64,000 nucleotides of DNA. It comes from Metaphire vulgaris (lineage: Eukaryota > Annelida > Clitellata > Crassiclitellata > Megascolecidae). Positions within the stretch are counted from its first letter, which is position 1. Each line of letters begins with the position of its first letter. A program made the translations under genes and the position numbers. The notes beneath the pieces are model-generated. The model had not been told where the DNA came from. It worked only from the letters and a program-made list of their open reading frames with translations, and searched no databases. The DNA is taken from the NCBI GenBank assembly GCA_018105865.1, contig CM030833.1, positions 30,182,640-30,246,639 on the forward strand, written 5' to 3'. Positions 37,679 through 50,168 of this stretch are shown here, piece by piece.

Positions 37679-37840
37679 GACAGAGACAGAGACAGACAGA
37701 GACAGAGACAGACAGAGACAGAGACAGAGAGACACACGCAGACACAGAGAGAGAGAGAGACAGAGAGACACAGACAGACAGACAGAGACACACAGAGAGA
37801 TACACAGAGACAGAGAAAGAAAGACAGAGAGAGACTGTCA
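37629..37840. repeat. GA/CAGA array
   Basis: Pure GA followed by mixed GACAGA units. Confidence 0.9.
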
Positions 37841-38554
37841 CCTCCATTGACCGGAGTCCATGCAGTGGTGGGCGGTGGATGGAAGAATAAGAAACAATGA
37901 CTGAACGTCTCTGATTATCTATTCATCGCTTGGACGTACGGACGCCTGTCGGTCGGACGGAGGACAGTTCCGGTGGAGTTTGCGTCGTCCGGAGTACGGA
38001 GGACGAGCCCCTCCCTATTCCTCGGAAGATCCGGATTTTCGAACCCTTGTCCTTGCCTTGAAAGCCTCGTTATGAGGAGAGAAAGCCACTTATGAGTTTC
38101 CTGTGTTTGCTGACCTGTAGATGTTCTCTTCTGTCTGAGGATGTGGTGAGTAAACATTGGTTCTCTCGGCTTCTTTGCTCGGTTCTTTCGCCCGAAGCGA
38201 AAAGTCTTCGACGGACAAACGAAGTCTGCGAAAGAAGTTCGCGGAGAAAGTCTCAAATCCTTAGAAACGTTTTCGCTGTTAGAGAGAGAGAGAGATAGAG
38301 ATAGCTAGCTAGTTAGATAGACAGATAAATGGAAGCCCGGTTTCAATGCAGTTCAAATGTTATGACACGTCAGATTAAATTCTGATGCGTTTGATTTAGT
38401 CATTTATGATATTGTTGTTGTCGTTGTTGTTGTCGTCGTCATCATAGTTGAAAGAATTTAGATGTAAAATGTCCATAAGCTCAAGAGCGGACATATGATT
38501 ATGACGACTACGACGATGATTATCTTGGATCGCAATACGATGCTAATACTAGCA

Positions 38555-38738
38555 CAGTGTAACTTCGTTATAACGGACTCAGTTATAACGCATACTTGGT
38601 TATTATAAGTGCCGCAATGTACGGTCCCGTGTGATGCGCTACCGTATTTGATCGTATCGGATATCATAGAACGTACTTAGGGATATAACGTTATCAATTT
38701 TACAGACCCGATAAGTACGTTGTAATTAGGTTCTACTG
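38555..38738 (+). mobile_element. Tc1/mariner-like MITE, copy 2
   Basis: Starts CAGTGTAACTTCGTTATAAC and ends TTAGGTTCTACTG before TA. The interior GCAATGTACGGTC is shared with 53089. Confidence 0.75.
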
Positions 38739-39285
38739 TACTAATATTGATGCATGAATATAGCAATAAATACATAAATTTTATAAAGCATATATTTATA
38801 TATAATCTAGCTTTCGAGAATATATATAATTGACATAGTTCTACCAAATGTCCACTGTCCAAATGACAATATGTGACGTGTTACAAAGAAAGATTTTTTG
38901 TAATTAGTGGGGAAGTAATTGGATTTACAGTTAATTTACTCCTCCGCTTCCTCTGCTTCTCCTCTTTCTGTGTAATTGATTTCCCGAAATTAAGGTTAAG
39001 AGCAGCGAATTTATGACTCATTGAATCGAACGTTCACTCGGCAGGACCTTTGTCAATCAATCGCCAGAGATGCTTATTGCAAAGCAATGGCTTTTAACTC
39101 GAATTGTTAAGCGTCTTGCTTGGTGCAGAATGCCTCTTTAGCGAGCTGTCTCGCGGTTATGAGGTAAACAGCATCAGGCGGAAAAACATATCTTCTGATG
39201 AAATATTTTTCCTTATGTGAATTCATTTTCTCTTATTTCTAGTTATTTTACTTTATTTCATTCATTATTCCTTCTCTCTCCTCCC

Positions 39286-39289
<4 letters not shown>

Positions 39290-39351
<62 letters not shown>
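39290..39351. repeat. (CT)n microsatellite
   Basis: Dinucleotide run. Confidence 0.95.
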
Positions 39352-39353
<2 letters not shown>

Positions 39354-41306
39354 TCTTTCTTCTGTTGTTCTCTATTTATTTCCTGTTTTCATTCATTTGC
39401 TACTGTCGTGCGCCTAATCATTTACAGTTTTACATTTTTAATTCGTCCAATTTTACTCTTTATATCTTCGTCTGTACCTTGAAATATTTCTTAGAACTAG
39501 TTTCTCGTCGCCAAATTCATTTCGATTAATTTGAATTAATTTAGATTCGTTGAAAATACTCGTCCACTGCGTTCAATTCGCACCAATTGCTTTGTCAATC
39601 TCCTTCATTCATCCCTTCTTTTCTCCTTCGTGCGCTGTGCGGCTTTCCGGGACGCTGTAGAAGTTTACGAGATTTTACTTTACTTACTTACTTCGTTCAT
39701 CCCTTCTTTTCTCCTTCATTCATCCCTTCTTTTCTCCTTCGTTCATCGCTTGATGCGATCGCCCGTCACTCATTGGCACTCGTTCATTCTTCTTCACTTG
39801 TCCATCATTTGTCATTGTCGTCGTCGTCGTCGTCGTCGTCGTCATCATCGTAAGTCTTCCGGGGTCGTTCTTGTTCCCTGTTCGTTCCACAGCTAATGGG
39901 ACTATTGCCATAAGTCATTTACAATGGGCACCTCTGCGCATGCGCACTGCATTGATTTACGTTCACGAAACACAGACGTTGAGCCTTTCCCAGATCCCCT
40001 TTATCGCCCACCTCCCTCCCTTCCCCATCTTCGGCGCAGCGCCGTCTATCGATGGAGTAATTAGCCATAGTGAATATGTCGACAATATTTATTATTTAGA
40101 ATCGCGAGTCGATGATGTTCCCACCCCACCCCACACCCCATCCCACCCCCCATAGCCCCTCAAATCCCTCCCCTTCGACCCTCTGTGATGTGTGTCCCAG
40201 GGACAAAGGGAAAATGAAGACAAATAAGATGGAGGATGATCTATGAGGAGGAGGAGGAGGAGGAGGAGGAGGAGGCTGTTTCTGTTTTTATGTACCATGT
40301 ATCTCATTAAATGTTTAAGAATACAGACTGATACTATCCTGTACTTGACCTGGATCTTATGAGATTGGGATTTGTGGAATTTTAGTTGGAATGTAGGTCA
40401 ACTCCAGTAGCACATGCTATATCACAGACATAGACGGACATGGGTTGGGTTCGCCCATGGGTTGGGTTCACCCATGAAGTTGGGTTGGGTCAGAAAAAGC
40501 TATGTTTATAGTGGGTTGAGTAAGAAAGAAAATAAGTCATGGTTTATTAAGAAATTGTAATGTATTATGATGGGTTGGGTTGGGTCAAGTAACCATCTTG
40601 CTTTTGTGGGTTGGGTTTGAATCATGATTGGTTGGGGTTTAAACAGTGGACCAATGTCCGTATCTGATATATTCCCTGCATTTTAAATAGAATTCTGTAT
40701 AGACGATCTGATTTTTCAATTTTCTAAATCAGGTTTACTCTGTTAGAACGTCGCCCAAATATCAGCATTAATAATAATAATTGTCAATAACGTCTTTTCT
40801 GAATATTGAGAAACTGGATGACGTTGGAAACAACATTGGATTGCCGAATGACGCAAGAGACAGATGCCACCGCCTCCCCACCCCACCCCACCAACCCCAC
40901 TCTACCCTTTTCCCAATGACGTCATTGGATGACGACTGTTTGATTCTATTTACAATATTTCCTGCGCATTTTCCCCGTCGGCGGCGGCGGCGTCTTTCTC
41001 GTCAGGAGGCGCCACTGTCCACCGGCCGTGTTGTCTTATCGACTCTCAACTGGAATGATTATTTCCGATTCTATTTGTTCAGACGCAGAGCAAGTCGAAG
41101 TCGGCAAAGATCTATCGGTCCCTCCTACCTCCTCCTCCTCCACCCACCCGCCTTTCCACCCCAACTCACAAAAAATCATCACCTCCCGTCCCTTCCCCTC
41201 CATATCCCTCTCCCACCCACTCCGATTATCGGCCATAAACTATTTCATCCGTAGAATTTAACCTATTCGTTTTCAGAGGTTTGCCCAAATTTTGTCACGA
41301 ACCCTG

Positions 41307-41478
41307 CAGTAGCTATTCTAGCCACCTAGACATTGGGGGAGTTTGATATTTTGAGGGAAACAGACATTGTGGAGGCCATACTATTTGCCAAAATGTCAAA
41401 AAAATTTGAGGGACGATTACAAACTTTGGGGTGGGTGGGGGAGATTCCCCTTCCAGAGAAGGCCTAGAATAAACATTG
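41307..41478. mobile_element. hAT-like MITE flanked by CGAACCCTG
   Basis: The inner ends CTATTCTAG and CTAGAATAAA are near inverses. CGAACCCTG occurs on both flanks (41298-41306 and 41479-41487), a target duplication of 8 or 9 bp. Confidence 0.65.
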
Positions 41479-41865
41479 CGAACCCTGAATTTCAAAGAGA
41501 AATTGTAAAATCTTTGCCCTATTCACATATGTTAATTGTCCTTTAAAACATTGGCACATATTTGCTTATATAGAGGCTTGCTGAGGTCTATTTTTTCCAT
41601 TTGCAATACAGAGTATAGGTCTAAATCATTTGAACCTTGTCATGCAATTGTACAATGCATTATTGTACACGACCCGTCGACGCGCTGTGTTCGCTAAATT
41701 TCGACATGACATCAGTCACGACGGAGTGTCAGAAGTGATCGATTGTGCTTCGGTGTCACGCCGAATGACGTCATCACTATGCATGTCGTCCACCTTTGCT
41801 GGTCAATTATTTCGCTCTTTGACCGAACAAAGCGCTGCCCAAGAACAGGCATTGACCGAGGGATA

Positions 41866-41867
<2 letters not shown>

Positions 41868-41911
<44 letters not shown>
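41868..41911. repeat. (GT)n microsatellite
   Basis: Dinucleotide run. Confidence 0.95.
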
Positions 41912-41913
<2 letters not shown>

Positions 41914-42168
41914 ATCCAAAAACGTTCACTTGTAAACGGGATATCATCATTTCATGTATCCAGGATTTCTGGATTTCAAAACCCAAGTATCCGCAAATCT
42001 GGCACCAATTAGTAACGACGAACTTTGCCCTGAGACGTATTATTGTCGAACTTCTATAGCGCCATTTTATTAATGTAATTCGCATCGGTGATAGACTGAT
42101 AGTGCAGAAGTGTAGCAGAATAAGTTGTATCAGATCTACTCGTTATTCGAATTTTGACTCGGCCTAAT

Positions 42169-42324
42169 CAGTGGAGTGGAGAGGGTGGCCGACACCCGGG
42201 GCCAAGTTGTCCAAAGTAGGTCTAACAAGCAAAAAATGGTGATCGGGTCAATTTTACGCCTCCCCCCCCTGGTCTGCGCCCGGGGCCACCGCCCCACCCG
42301 CCCCGCCCCCTCTACACGCTACTG
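42169..42324. mobile_element. hAT-like MITE flanked by GGCCTAAT
   Basis: The left end is CAGTGGAGTGGAGAGGG and the right end CCCTCTACACGCTACTG. GGCCTAAT lies at 42161-42168 and again at 42326-42333. It contains GTCTAACAAGCAAAAAATGG. Confidence 0.7.
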
Positions 42325-42590
42325 TGGCCTAATTACAATCAATCTGATTGGTTGCTGTTTATAGAACGCCGGAGCCGCAGCACGTCACGTGTTCTCGCCG
42401 CTCTTTGAACCGACACGGATCCGTTAGTCAACCGCGGACCGTTATCGTGAACAATCCGGAAAAGAGTCCGCATATCTTCACACGGATTATCCGCTAGGGG
42501 CGCCACCATGAAGTTTTATCACGCACGCAGACGAGCGGACGAAGACCAAACGCACAGTGCGCCTGGACACGCCCACCGCCGACCAACGGG

Positions 42591-42601
42591 TTTATATTAT
42601 A
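42591..42601 (+). promoter_or_regulatory. Possible TATA-like box of the first lectin/CUB gene
   Basis: TTATATTATAC about 85 bp before the ATG. A stronger-looking TATAAAA at 42662 lies too close to the ATG (16 bp) to serve it. Confidence 0.3.
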
Positions 42602-42677
42602 CGCCGCTGGCGTTGACAGTGGGAACGGGGTGGACGAAAAATCTGTCGTGATACGGAGCAGTATAAAACCGGGGCTT

Positions 42678-44599
42678 ATGGGACTGGAGACCGCTTGCAT
42701 TCTGGCGAAAATCTTGGCGCAGTTCGCTTTATTTACTGCAGGTAAGGACGCCTCGAGTCACCGAATGTAGACCTCTTAATCTTATTACTATCATGAGATA
42801 TCTTCTCTTTGCTCAGACCATGCAGTAGTCCCAGTACGACTTCGACACTGAAAGTAATAATGTTCTTTGAAGTAGGTTTCGTTATAGCATAATCTTGGCT
42901 ATCTTTGGCGTTCTAGGATAGGCCTACTAGCCAGGGATATAGGCCTACTAGCCAGGGATATAGGCCTACTAGCCAGGGATATAGGCCTACTATCGAGATA
43001 AGTTTAGTTAGGTTTTGAGAACTCATAGTTTTCTAGTTTTCGAGTACTTCCAGGAGGATAACAATTTCTGCAATATGTTTGCACCACATTAAAGCATTTA
43101 AATCCCAATGGTTGACTTCACCTTGGCCATGTACATACCTTCATCTTGCCAACACCAAGATGGCGGATATGAGGCCACGTTGCGATGCTGTCAATTCATA
43201 AGTAAGTAAAATCTCGTGGATTTATATAGCGCCTTAGAGAGCAGCACAACAGTAGCTGCTTATTCTTAGGCGCTCAGCCTTTCTTAAAATAGCTATGGGA
43301 AAGGTATATGATCAGCCAGGCAATAGTCAACATCCAAAGGGCAGTGAGGCTAGGTTGTTACAGCTCTCTGGAGGAAATGATTTCAGAAAAAGGAATGATT
43401 TAAGCTTAGACCTGAAGACTTGAGGAGATAATGCGGGAATTATAGGAAATTCATTCATAACTCAATATGAAGTTTTTAAAAATGTGTAACAAAATTATCA
43501 AACTGAATATAAACATATGAGTTTGCAATGGAGATGAAAAATTCAAATCCGTTCTATAAACGTGAGATGTCACTGGACAATCCTTCTCGATTTTAAGTTC
43601 AAATAAGTAAGTCACTTTGAGCACCTCACATTCAAACAGCCAACGTTCTTCTTAGTTACTCGAATTTAAGGTAATTCTAAAATGGCGTTTACTATTTTTT
43701 GCTGTCTGTATAAACTACTTCCGCTGTGAAGACGAGCTCAGAATCTTGCGTGCGGTTGTTCAATATCTTTTCATAACAGTAATACACAGATCACGGATCG
43801 TTCATAGATCAAAAACAATATAGAACACAACGACAAAATGTTCTAAACTGTACGATGCAATAGCCACTCGGACGAAGAGAAACTGGTTTTGTTCGTATTT
43901 TTACGACTTCGTCTAATGACGATTTAGCGATTTCCGATTCGCTGCCAGCCGTTTGGACACTAATCGATTAATCGATCTCATGGGTCCAGAAGATATCGGA
44001 TACTCGGATCGATGATTGAGTAAAAGCACACAGCCCGCTTTGTCAATACCTTATAGATCGTCTCAATCGAAGACATGATCATGCCCCTGTGCTTAAACTC
44101 TATAAGCCCCCCATCCCCCCAAACGAATTCAAAGTGCATAGTAGAAATAAGCCTAAACACAAATTCACGCTTAATATAATATTTTCTTACGGAAACCATT
44201 GAGATATTCATTCTTCGAAAATATTACAAATACCCTAAAAATAGACCTATTTGCAGACAACATGCAGCAGTTAGTTAAGTGCGTTCGCCAGCATAAAGCG
44301 TGGCATTTATCACAGCGAAGAACTGTTGTTTTCATTAACGTAATGGTGACAAGGAAAATACTTGTGGAATTTAGCAGCGAAAAATGCCTATAGGCCTAAT
44401 AGCTATCAGATGTTAGCAGGCATAATGCCTTTACACTGTCTTTCCTTAGCTCCGAGGTACAATTAAATCCATAAAACTGTGTTATTTGACTTCCTCTTGC
44501 ACCCATCCATCCCTGTCCACGGTCTCCTTTAGGCACACTGCCCTCCCAGTAACCCTGTCTCTTAGTCCGCCTTCATCCTGACTAAAATACACTTGGTAG

Positions 44600-44659
<60 letters not shown>

Positions 44660-45294
44660 TATACTGTATATATATATACTGTATATATATACTGTGTATA
44701 TATATACTGTATATATACTATATATATACTGTATATTGCTGATCCCCTCGTCTAATTTCTTGGCGTTGCTCCTACTCTTACTTACTTACTTACTTACTAA
44801 TAACCTCACGGTCTCCGGGAAACGCACCAGAGTAACCCCCTTCTCGAAAAGATTGATCCGTGCAGGGGTCCGGTCCAATTGAATCGGCCGTTGGCGGTCA
44901 CCAAGGTGGAATTATGTTGTTCGAATGGCTGAACGGTGGGCAGGGGTGGGTGGGGGATGAGGGGGCAAATGGAGGTTATTGAATTTGGGTCGATGTCAAG
45001 CGAGTGTGGTGCTGCTGCCGCTGCTGCTTTGTCGACGATTGGTCCGTTGAAATCGGAGACCGGAGAAGATGATATTTGGGAAGAACGCGGACGATGATTG
45101 AGTGAACGAACGAATGAACAGCCGGAGAGAAAGACTTGCATCACAGATCGTCTCTGTCTGTTCTATACAATTCTGCACTTTGGTAACTAAGATTTCAACA
45201 CGAGACTAGAAAATTGGGAAAATGAGGGCAAGTGCAAGAGCTAGACAAGAATTAAGCTTCTGTATGTATGCATGTATGTATGTATGTATGTTTG

Positions 45295-45328
<34 letters not shown>

Positions 45329-46097
45329 TGTATGTATGTATGTATGTATGTATGTATGTATGTATGTATGTATGTATGTATGTATGTATGTATGTACAAT
45401 ATCTATACATATATATACACAGGGCGGCGCAAAAAATACCGTACTATATTAAATGCAAACCTAAAATTTAATGTGACTAGTCCGGGTTTTTGCACCACCC
45501 TGTATATGTATATATGTATATAACCGTTTTCTCTTTTGTGCGACACTATTAATATTGCATGGTTGTTAGCACGATAAGTCATTGACGAAGCGAAGACTCT
45601 AAGCGCTGAGCAATTAATGGATTAATAACTTGTTCAAGGTCGCTACTCAGTGACTGGAGTCAGATTCGAACCTGCTACCTTCCGATTTCGTAGCAGTAAT
45701 CCTACCACTGGGCCACCGCGTCCCCAAAACTATTACAAACACTACGTTACTATCGTCCACAGATTCATACAATCCAAGTTTCGAATGAAGGACCTTTTTA
45801 TGATCTGAAATCTTACATTTTCGTGACAACTTCTATCTATTCGGCGATTTCGATGAAAAGATTCTTTATTTCGCACTCGGCAACAATGCGTGACATGACA
45901 AGACGTGACAAACGCAATGTCAGGCATTCCTCCTCCCCACCACCACCTCCCTCCTCCCCAGCGATCGTCTTCTCAGAGAGAGAGAGAGACAAGGCGGACG
46001 TTGGAGAGAGAGAGAGCGCATTTCCAACCCAGAGATCGCCTAAAACGCTGCTCAGAGACAGAGACAGAGACAGAGAGAGACAGAGAGAGAGAGAGAC

Positions 46098-46166
<69 letters not shown>

Positions 46167-46490
46167 AGAGTCGCAGAGAGAGCAATGCGATCAGGAATTA
46201 TTTATGCTTTGCGTCACATAAAGTTCAGAGCGCGGAGTGATTTATCAGAGAGAGAGTGATGCGGTCAGAGAGAGAGAATGGAAATGGCCATCCATCGACT
46301 GCACGAGAGAGCGTCCGCATTCACTCGTCGATCAGAATTATTTATGCTTTGCGTCACATAAAGAGAGTGATTTATCAAAGCCGTGATGCGGTCATGTTCT
46401 AATGAAAGATCCATCGAGCACGACGGCGTCCCCTGCGTCCTAACAAAAGTAGAGAGAGAGAATCATTTGACACAAAGTATCCATATGCAT

Positions 46491-46548
<58 letters not shown>

Positions 46549-49500
46549 TTCTTTTGTCCGAATGTTTAAAACTGCGTGGTTTGAATTTAATTTTAATAAT
46601 TACAATTATTTTACAACCGCTAACCGGTCTTCTGGAAGTAAAGTGCTTAAGGGATTTCGCAGGTCGACAATTGACAATTTGGAAATTTTGGGTCGGCCCA
46701 AAAGTTTCGTTGTGGGAATAGTTCGCCTGCCACTGCTGCATTTTGAAACCGCTGAACTACAAAACACTACAAACCGGGAAAAGTGGACGATAAGACCAAC
46801 TGCACTGTTGGGATTAACGGCGCCAAACGCAACCAGCGTCTATTGTATTAGACGCGAAAGCGCCAAGATGGCAACCCGGGCGAAATCGACTTTTGTCGTC
46901 ATGGCAACCGTAATTACGTATTAAATTAGGCGGAAAATGGCGGCGGCAAGACGGAATTGCTCAGGCGCCGTTTTTGGCGCTAAAAACGGCGCCGTGAATT
47001 TTTCATCGGCGGCGCAATTAATTGGCGCAACCGTCCGGTATAGACGGCGGCGCCATCTTGTTTTTGCGAACGGGGGTTTTTCCTCGATTATCGCCACAGG
47101 TGAGCTGCGGGAGTACTGTCAGTGGGAGAGTTTCAACGCGTCCTGTGGTCCGGACGAAGTCATCCTGATGCAGTCCGCCCACTACGGACGCATCCGGTTC
47201 GGACGTTGCATGCAGGAGGATCACGGGAACGTCGGTTGTTCGGCGGACGTTCTGTCCCACCTGGACCGGAAGTGCTCCGGGAGACGCCAGTGTCACCTGA
47301 CCATACCGGACGCCGCTCTGCACAGCATACACCCGTGTCCGAAGGAGTTGATGCCCTACCTGGAGGCCAGCTACTTTTGCGTCAAGGGTAAGAGACGGGT
47401 TTGGAAATCGTAGAGCAGGGGTATTCAAATGGCGACCCGCGAGCCAGATCCGACCCGCCGAGGGGCATGAAACGTCCCGCGAATTTAGTCTACTGAAACG
47501 ATAAATAACTTTTTTCTAATACTTATGAAATAGTTTTTTATTGCCTTGTTTTCAACATAGGCCTACCTGATTCCCATTACATATGAACTAAAATGTATAC
47601 CTACCTTTGGGCATCAGTAGTCATAAAAATGTGACCTTCATAAGATTAAATTGAATGCCCCTGTCATAGAATAAGAACATTTTCGGGTGGGAGGGGGACT
47701 GTGTATGCAGTATCCCCACTGATTGTTTTTGAAAAATCGAGTTCTAATATGTTCTAAGTAGAATTTTATTGAGTTGAAAAACACAGCATAAATTAGGCCA
47801 CAGTGAGCCTTTGGATAAAGGGACCCTGCCTCCCTGATCCCCACCTTTTGTCCATAGCTATTCCAAATTTAGGATAGGCCCCAAAGAACAAGCAAATTTT
47901 ACTTACTTGCTTAGATCTAATTTGAACCAATGTTAAGAATATTGTATCATTAATTGGCTTAGGCTCATTCAATACTTTTAGATCCTATAGGGTGCTTCTA
48001 AACGTATCTATACATGCATCATTTGCCTTCATGTTTATCTCAATAGAACTTTAATGTCATTTGTTTGAGGCGACGACGTATAGCTGCAGGGGCGGTGGTC
48101 AGTGGCGGCTTCCAGGATTTGGCAAGTGTGTGTGGGGGCGTTGGTGTGGCAACTTTTAAGCATGGAGACCAACTATTTTCATAAAGCAGCACATCGAGGA
48201 AGAACATAGCCCTCGATGGGGGCAGGTATTCAATGGGGGGACACGGTCCACCGGCCCCACCCCACCCCTCCTGTGGAGCTACCTCTGGCGGTGGTACCAC
48301 TACTACGGCTGCAGTGGTTGGAGTTGTGCTTAGCGTCTGATTTACATGCTTATTTTTGCGACCTTCTTGAGCGACTGGCGGTGATTGTCTTTGCTGCTGT
48401 GGTTGATCAGTTCACAGTCCGGTGGCCATGGGCTTGGTCGGATGCGGAGGCGGCGGCCACTCCGTCTACAGCGAGGCGGGGTTCCTGGCCAGTCTGACCG
48501 CCGAGGAGTCGGTCGTCGGGACGGCGTCGTGTCCGTGGGTCGTTCAAGGTCACCCGGGTCGACGGATCAACCTGACCCTGTACAGCTTCACCGCCCCCCA
48601 GGGCGGCGTGGCCGTCGTCGACGGCGCCGGATCGAAGTGCGGCTGGGGGGTGGTCGTCCTCGACCGGAACCTGTCCACCTCACTTCCGGTGTGCGCCAAC
48701 GGATACAGGGAGAGACGCGTGTACACTTCCGCCGGACACGTCATCAAGATGTTCGTCCAGCCGCTCAACGGGGAAACCCTCAGAGATCACGTGACTATGG
48801 AGGGCTTCATAATCCGTTACCAAGGTAACCGGTGTTCGTTGGCAGCCGTTGCCTCCTTCTTTCGCTTAGAAATTGAGGATTTTTCGCGTCGAATGAAAGT
48901 CATTACGGCTGTGAAATTGATGCTCGATGCTCCTAAGTCGTTTCCCTGGCAACGGAATTTATTTAATTTGGTGGTTGAGGGGCATAGGTCGTCATGGAAA
49001 CCGATGAAGTCACGCGTTTCGACCTTAAGGTTGGTTTCATGCGAATTCTTTCGGGTTTACGGTCGACATTTTGTTAATTTATGTAGCGCCAATTTGCGCC
49101 TCAGACGACGACGATGACGATGATGATGATGACGACCTAAACTGTCGTTGAATCTGTAGTGTTTGGCTGTGCGGACATAACGCATATCGCTAATGCTCAT
49201 ATCATTCGCCAGAGGGAGTCGATGAGTGTCCGATGTAATTCTACTGGAGAGACTTTCTTCCTGATTTGCGTCGAATCCAGATGGAAAGGAGAGCTGAGCA
49301 ACTGCACCAGAGGTAAGACACTCAACGCCATGTCACAAAACAGTCCCAGAATTTGGTTGAGTTTGAAAATTTGAACAGAATCTTTATATAAATATGTTTC
49401 TTTCTAGGGAGAAAGTGGAGCTATCGCAACGGAGGGATGCTTCCATATGGTAAGCCAAAGGTTGCCTTATCTAATCGTAATATTTATTCTTAAACTTCTA

Positions 49501-50077
49501 TAGCGCCGCTTCACAATGCATAGATTTATCAGTCGATGGTGCTATGGACAATAAGGATCCTCAAAACTGAAGCCACGTGTCAATAGTAGAGCCAGTTAAC
49601 AAACTAAACTATCACGTGATATAAGTTTCAGTTTCATATTCAAAAAGCGAAACCAATCACGCACTATAAATAGAATCGTCATAATTACTTTGACTGTTAA
49701 TTTATGCATTATTTGAATACATTTAATCGCAGAGAACACTTCTTATGAAGTCTTATGCACATTCTGAATTTGAGTGAATCGTTTAGATTGTAAGACGCCA
49801 CCTAGCGAATAATCTCTTCGTGTGGAATATTTCCAGGCATTCTGCTGACCATAGGCCTAGGAGTGGCATCCGGAGTTGCATTCGGAGTTGTCATACTCTT
49901 CGGGTTTCTGCTTTGGGCGCGAAGGTCATTTCACGATTATATTCCGCGTCTGTCTAAACCAATAGAATTATCAACACTTGCATTAAACCCTGCATTGATT
50001 TTAAAGTAATCTGAGACGAAGATGATGACAACGACAACGACTACTATGACGATGACCGCGATGACGATGATGATGAT

Positions 50078-50109
<32 letters not shown>

Positions 50110-50134
50110 TGATGACGATGATGATGACGACGAC

Positions 50135-50168
<34 letters not shown>

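Noticed and set aside
37424..37900. Arg/Glu- or Leu/Ser-repeat proteins
   Set aside because: Translations of GA/CAGA repeats. The same holds near 35769, 45823, 46185, 56127 and 61463.
42662..42668. TATAAAA as the core promoter of receptor A
   Set aside because: It is 16 bp before the start codon, so transcription from it would begin inside or after the ATG.
42920..42992. CRISPR-like array
   Set aside because: Contiguous 21-bp tandem repeat without spacers, in animal DNA.
45650..45725. Functional tRNA gene on the minus strand
   Set aside because: A and B boxes are present, but acceptor and T-arm stems do not pair.
46937..47099. Upstream extension of the SUEL exon frame as a start
   Set aside because: A good acceptor at 47099 and the phase-1 match to the signal-peptide exon at 42678 explain the gene better.
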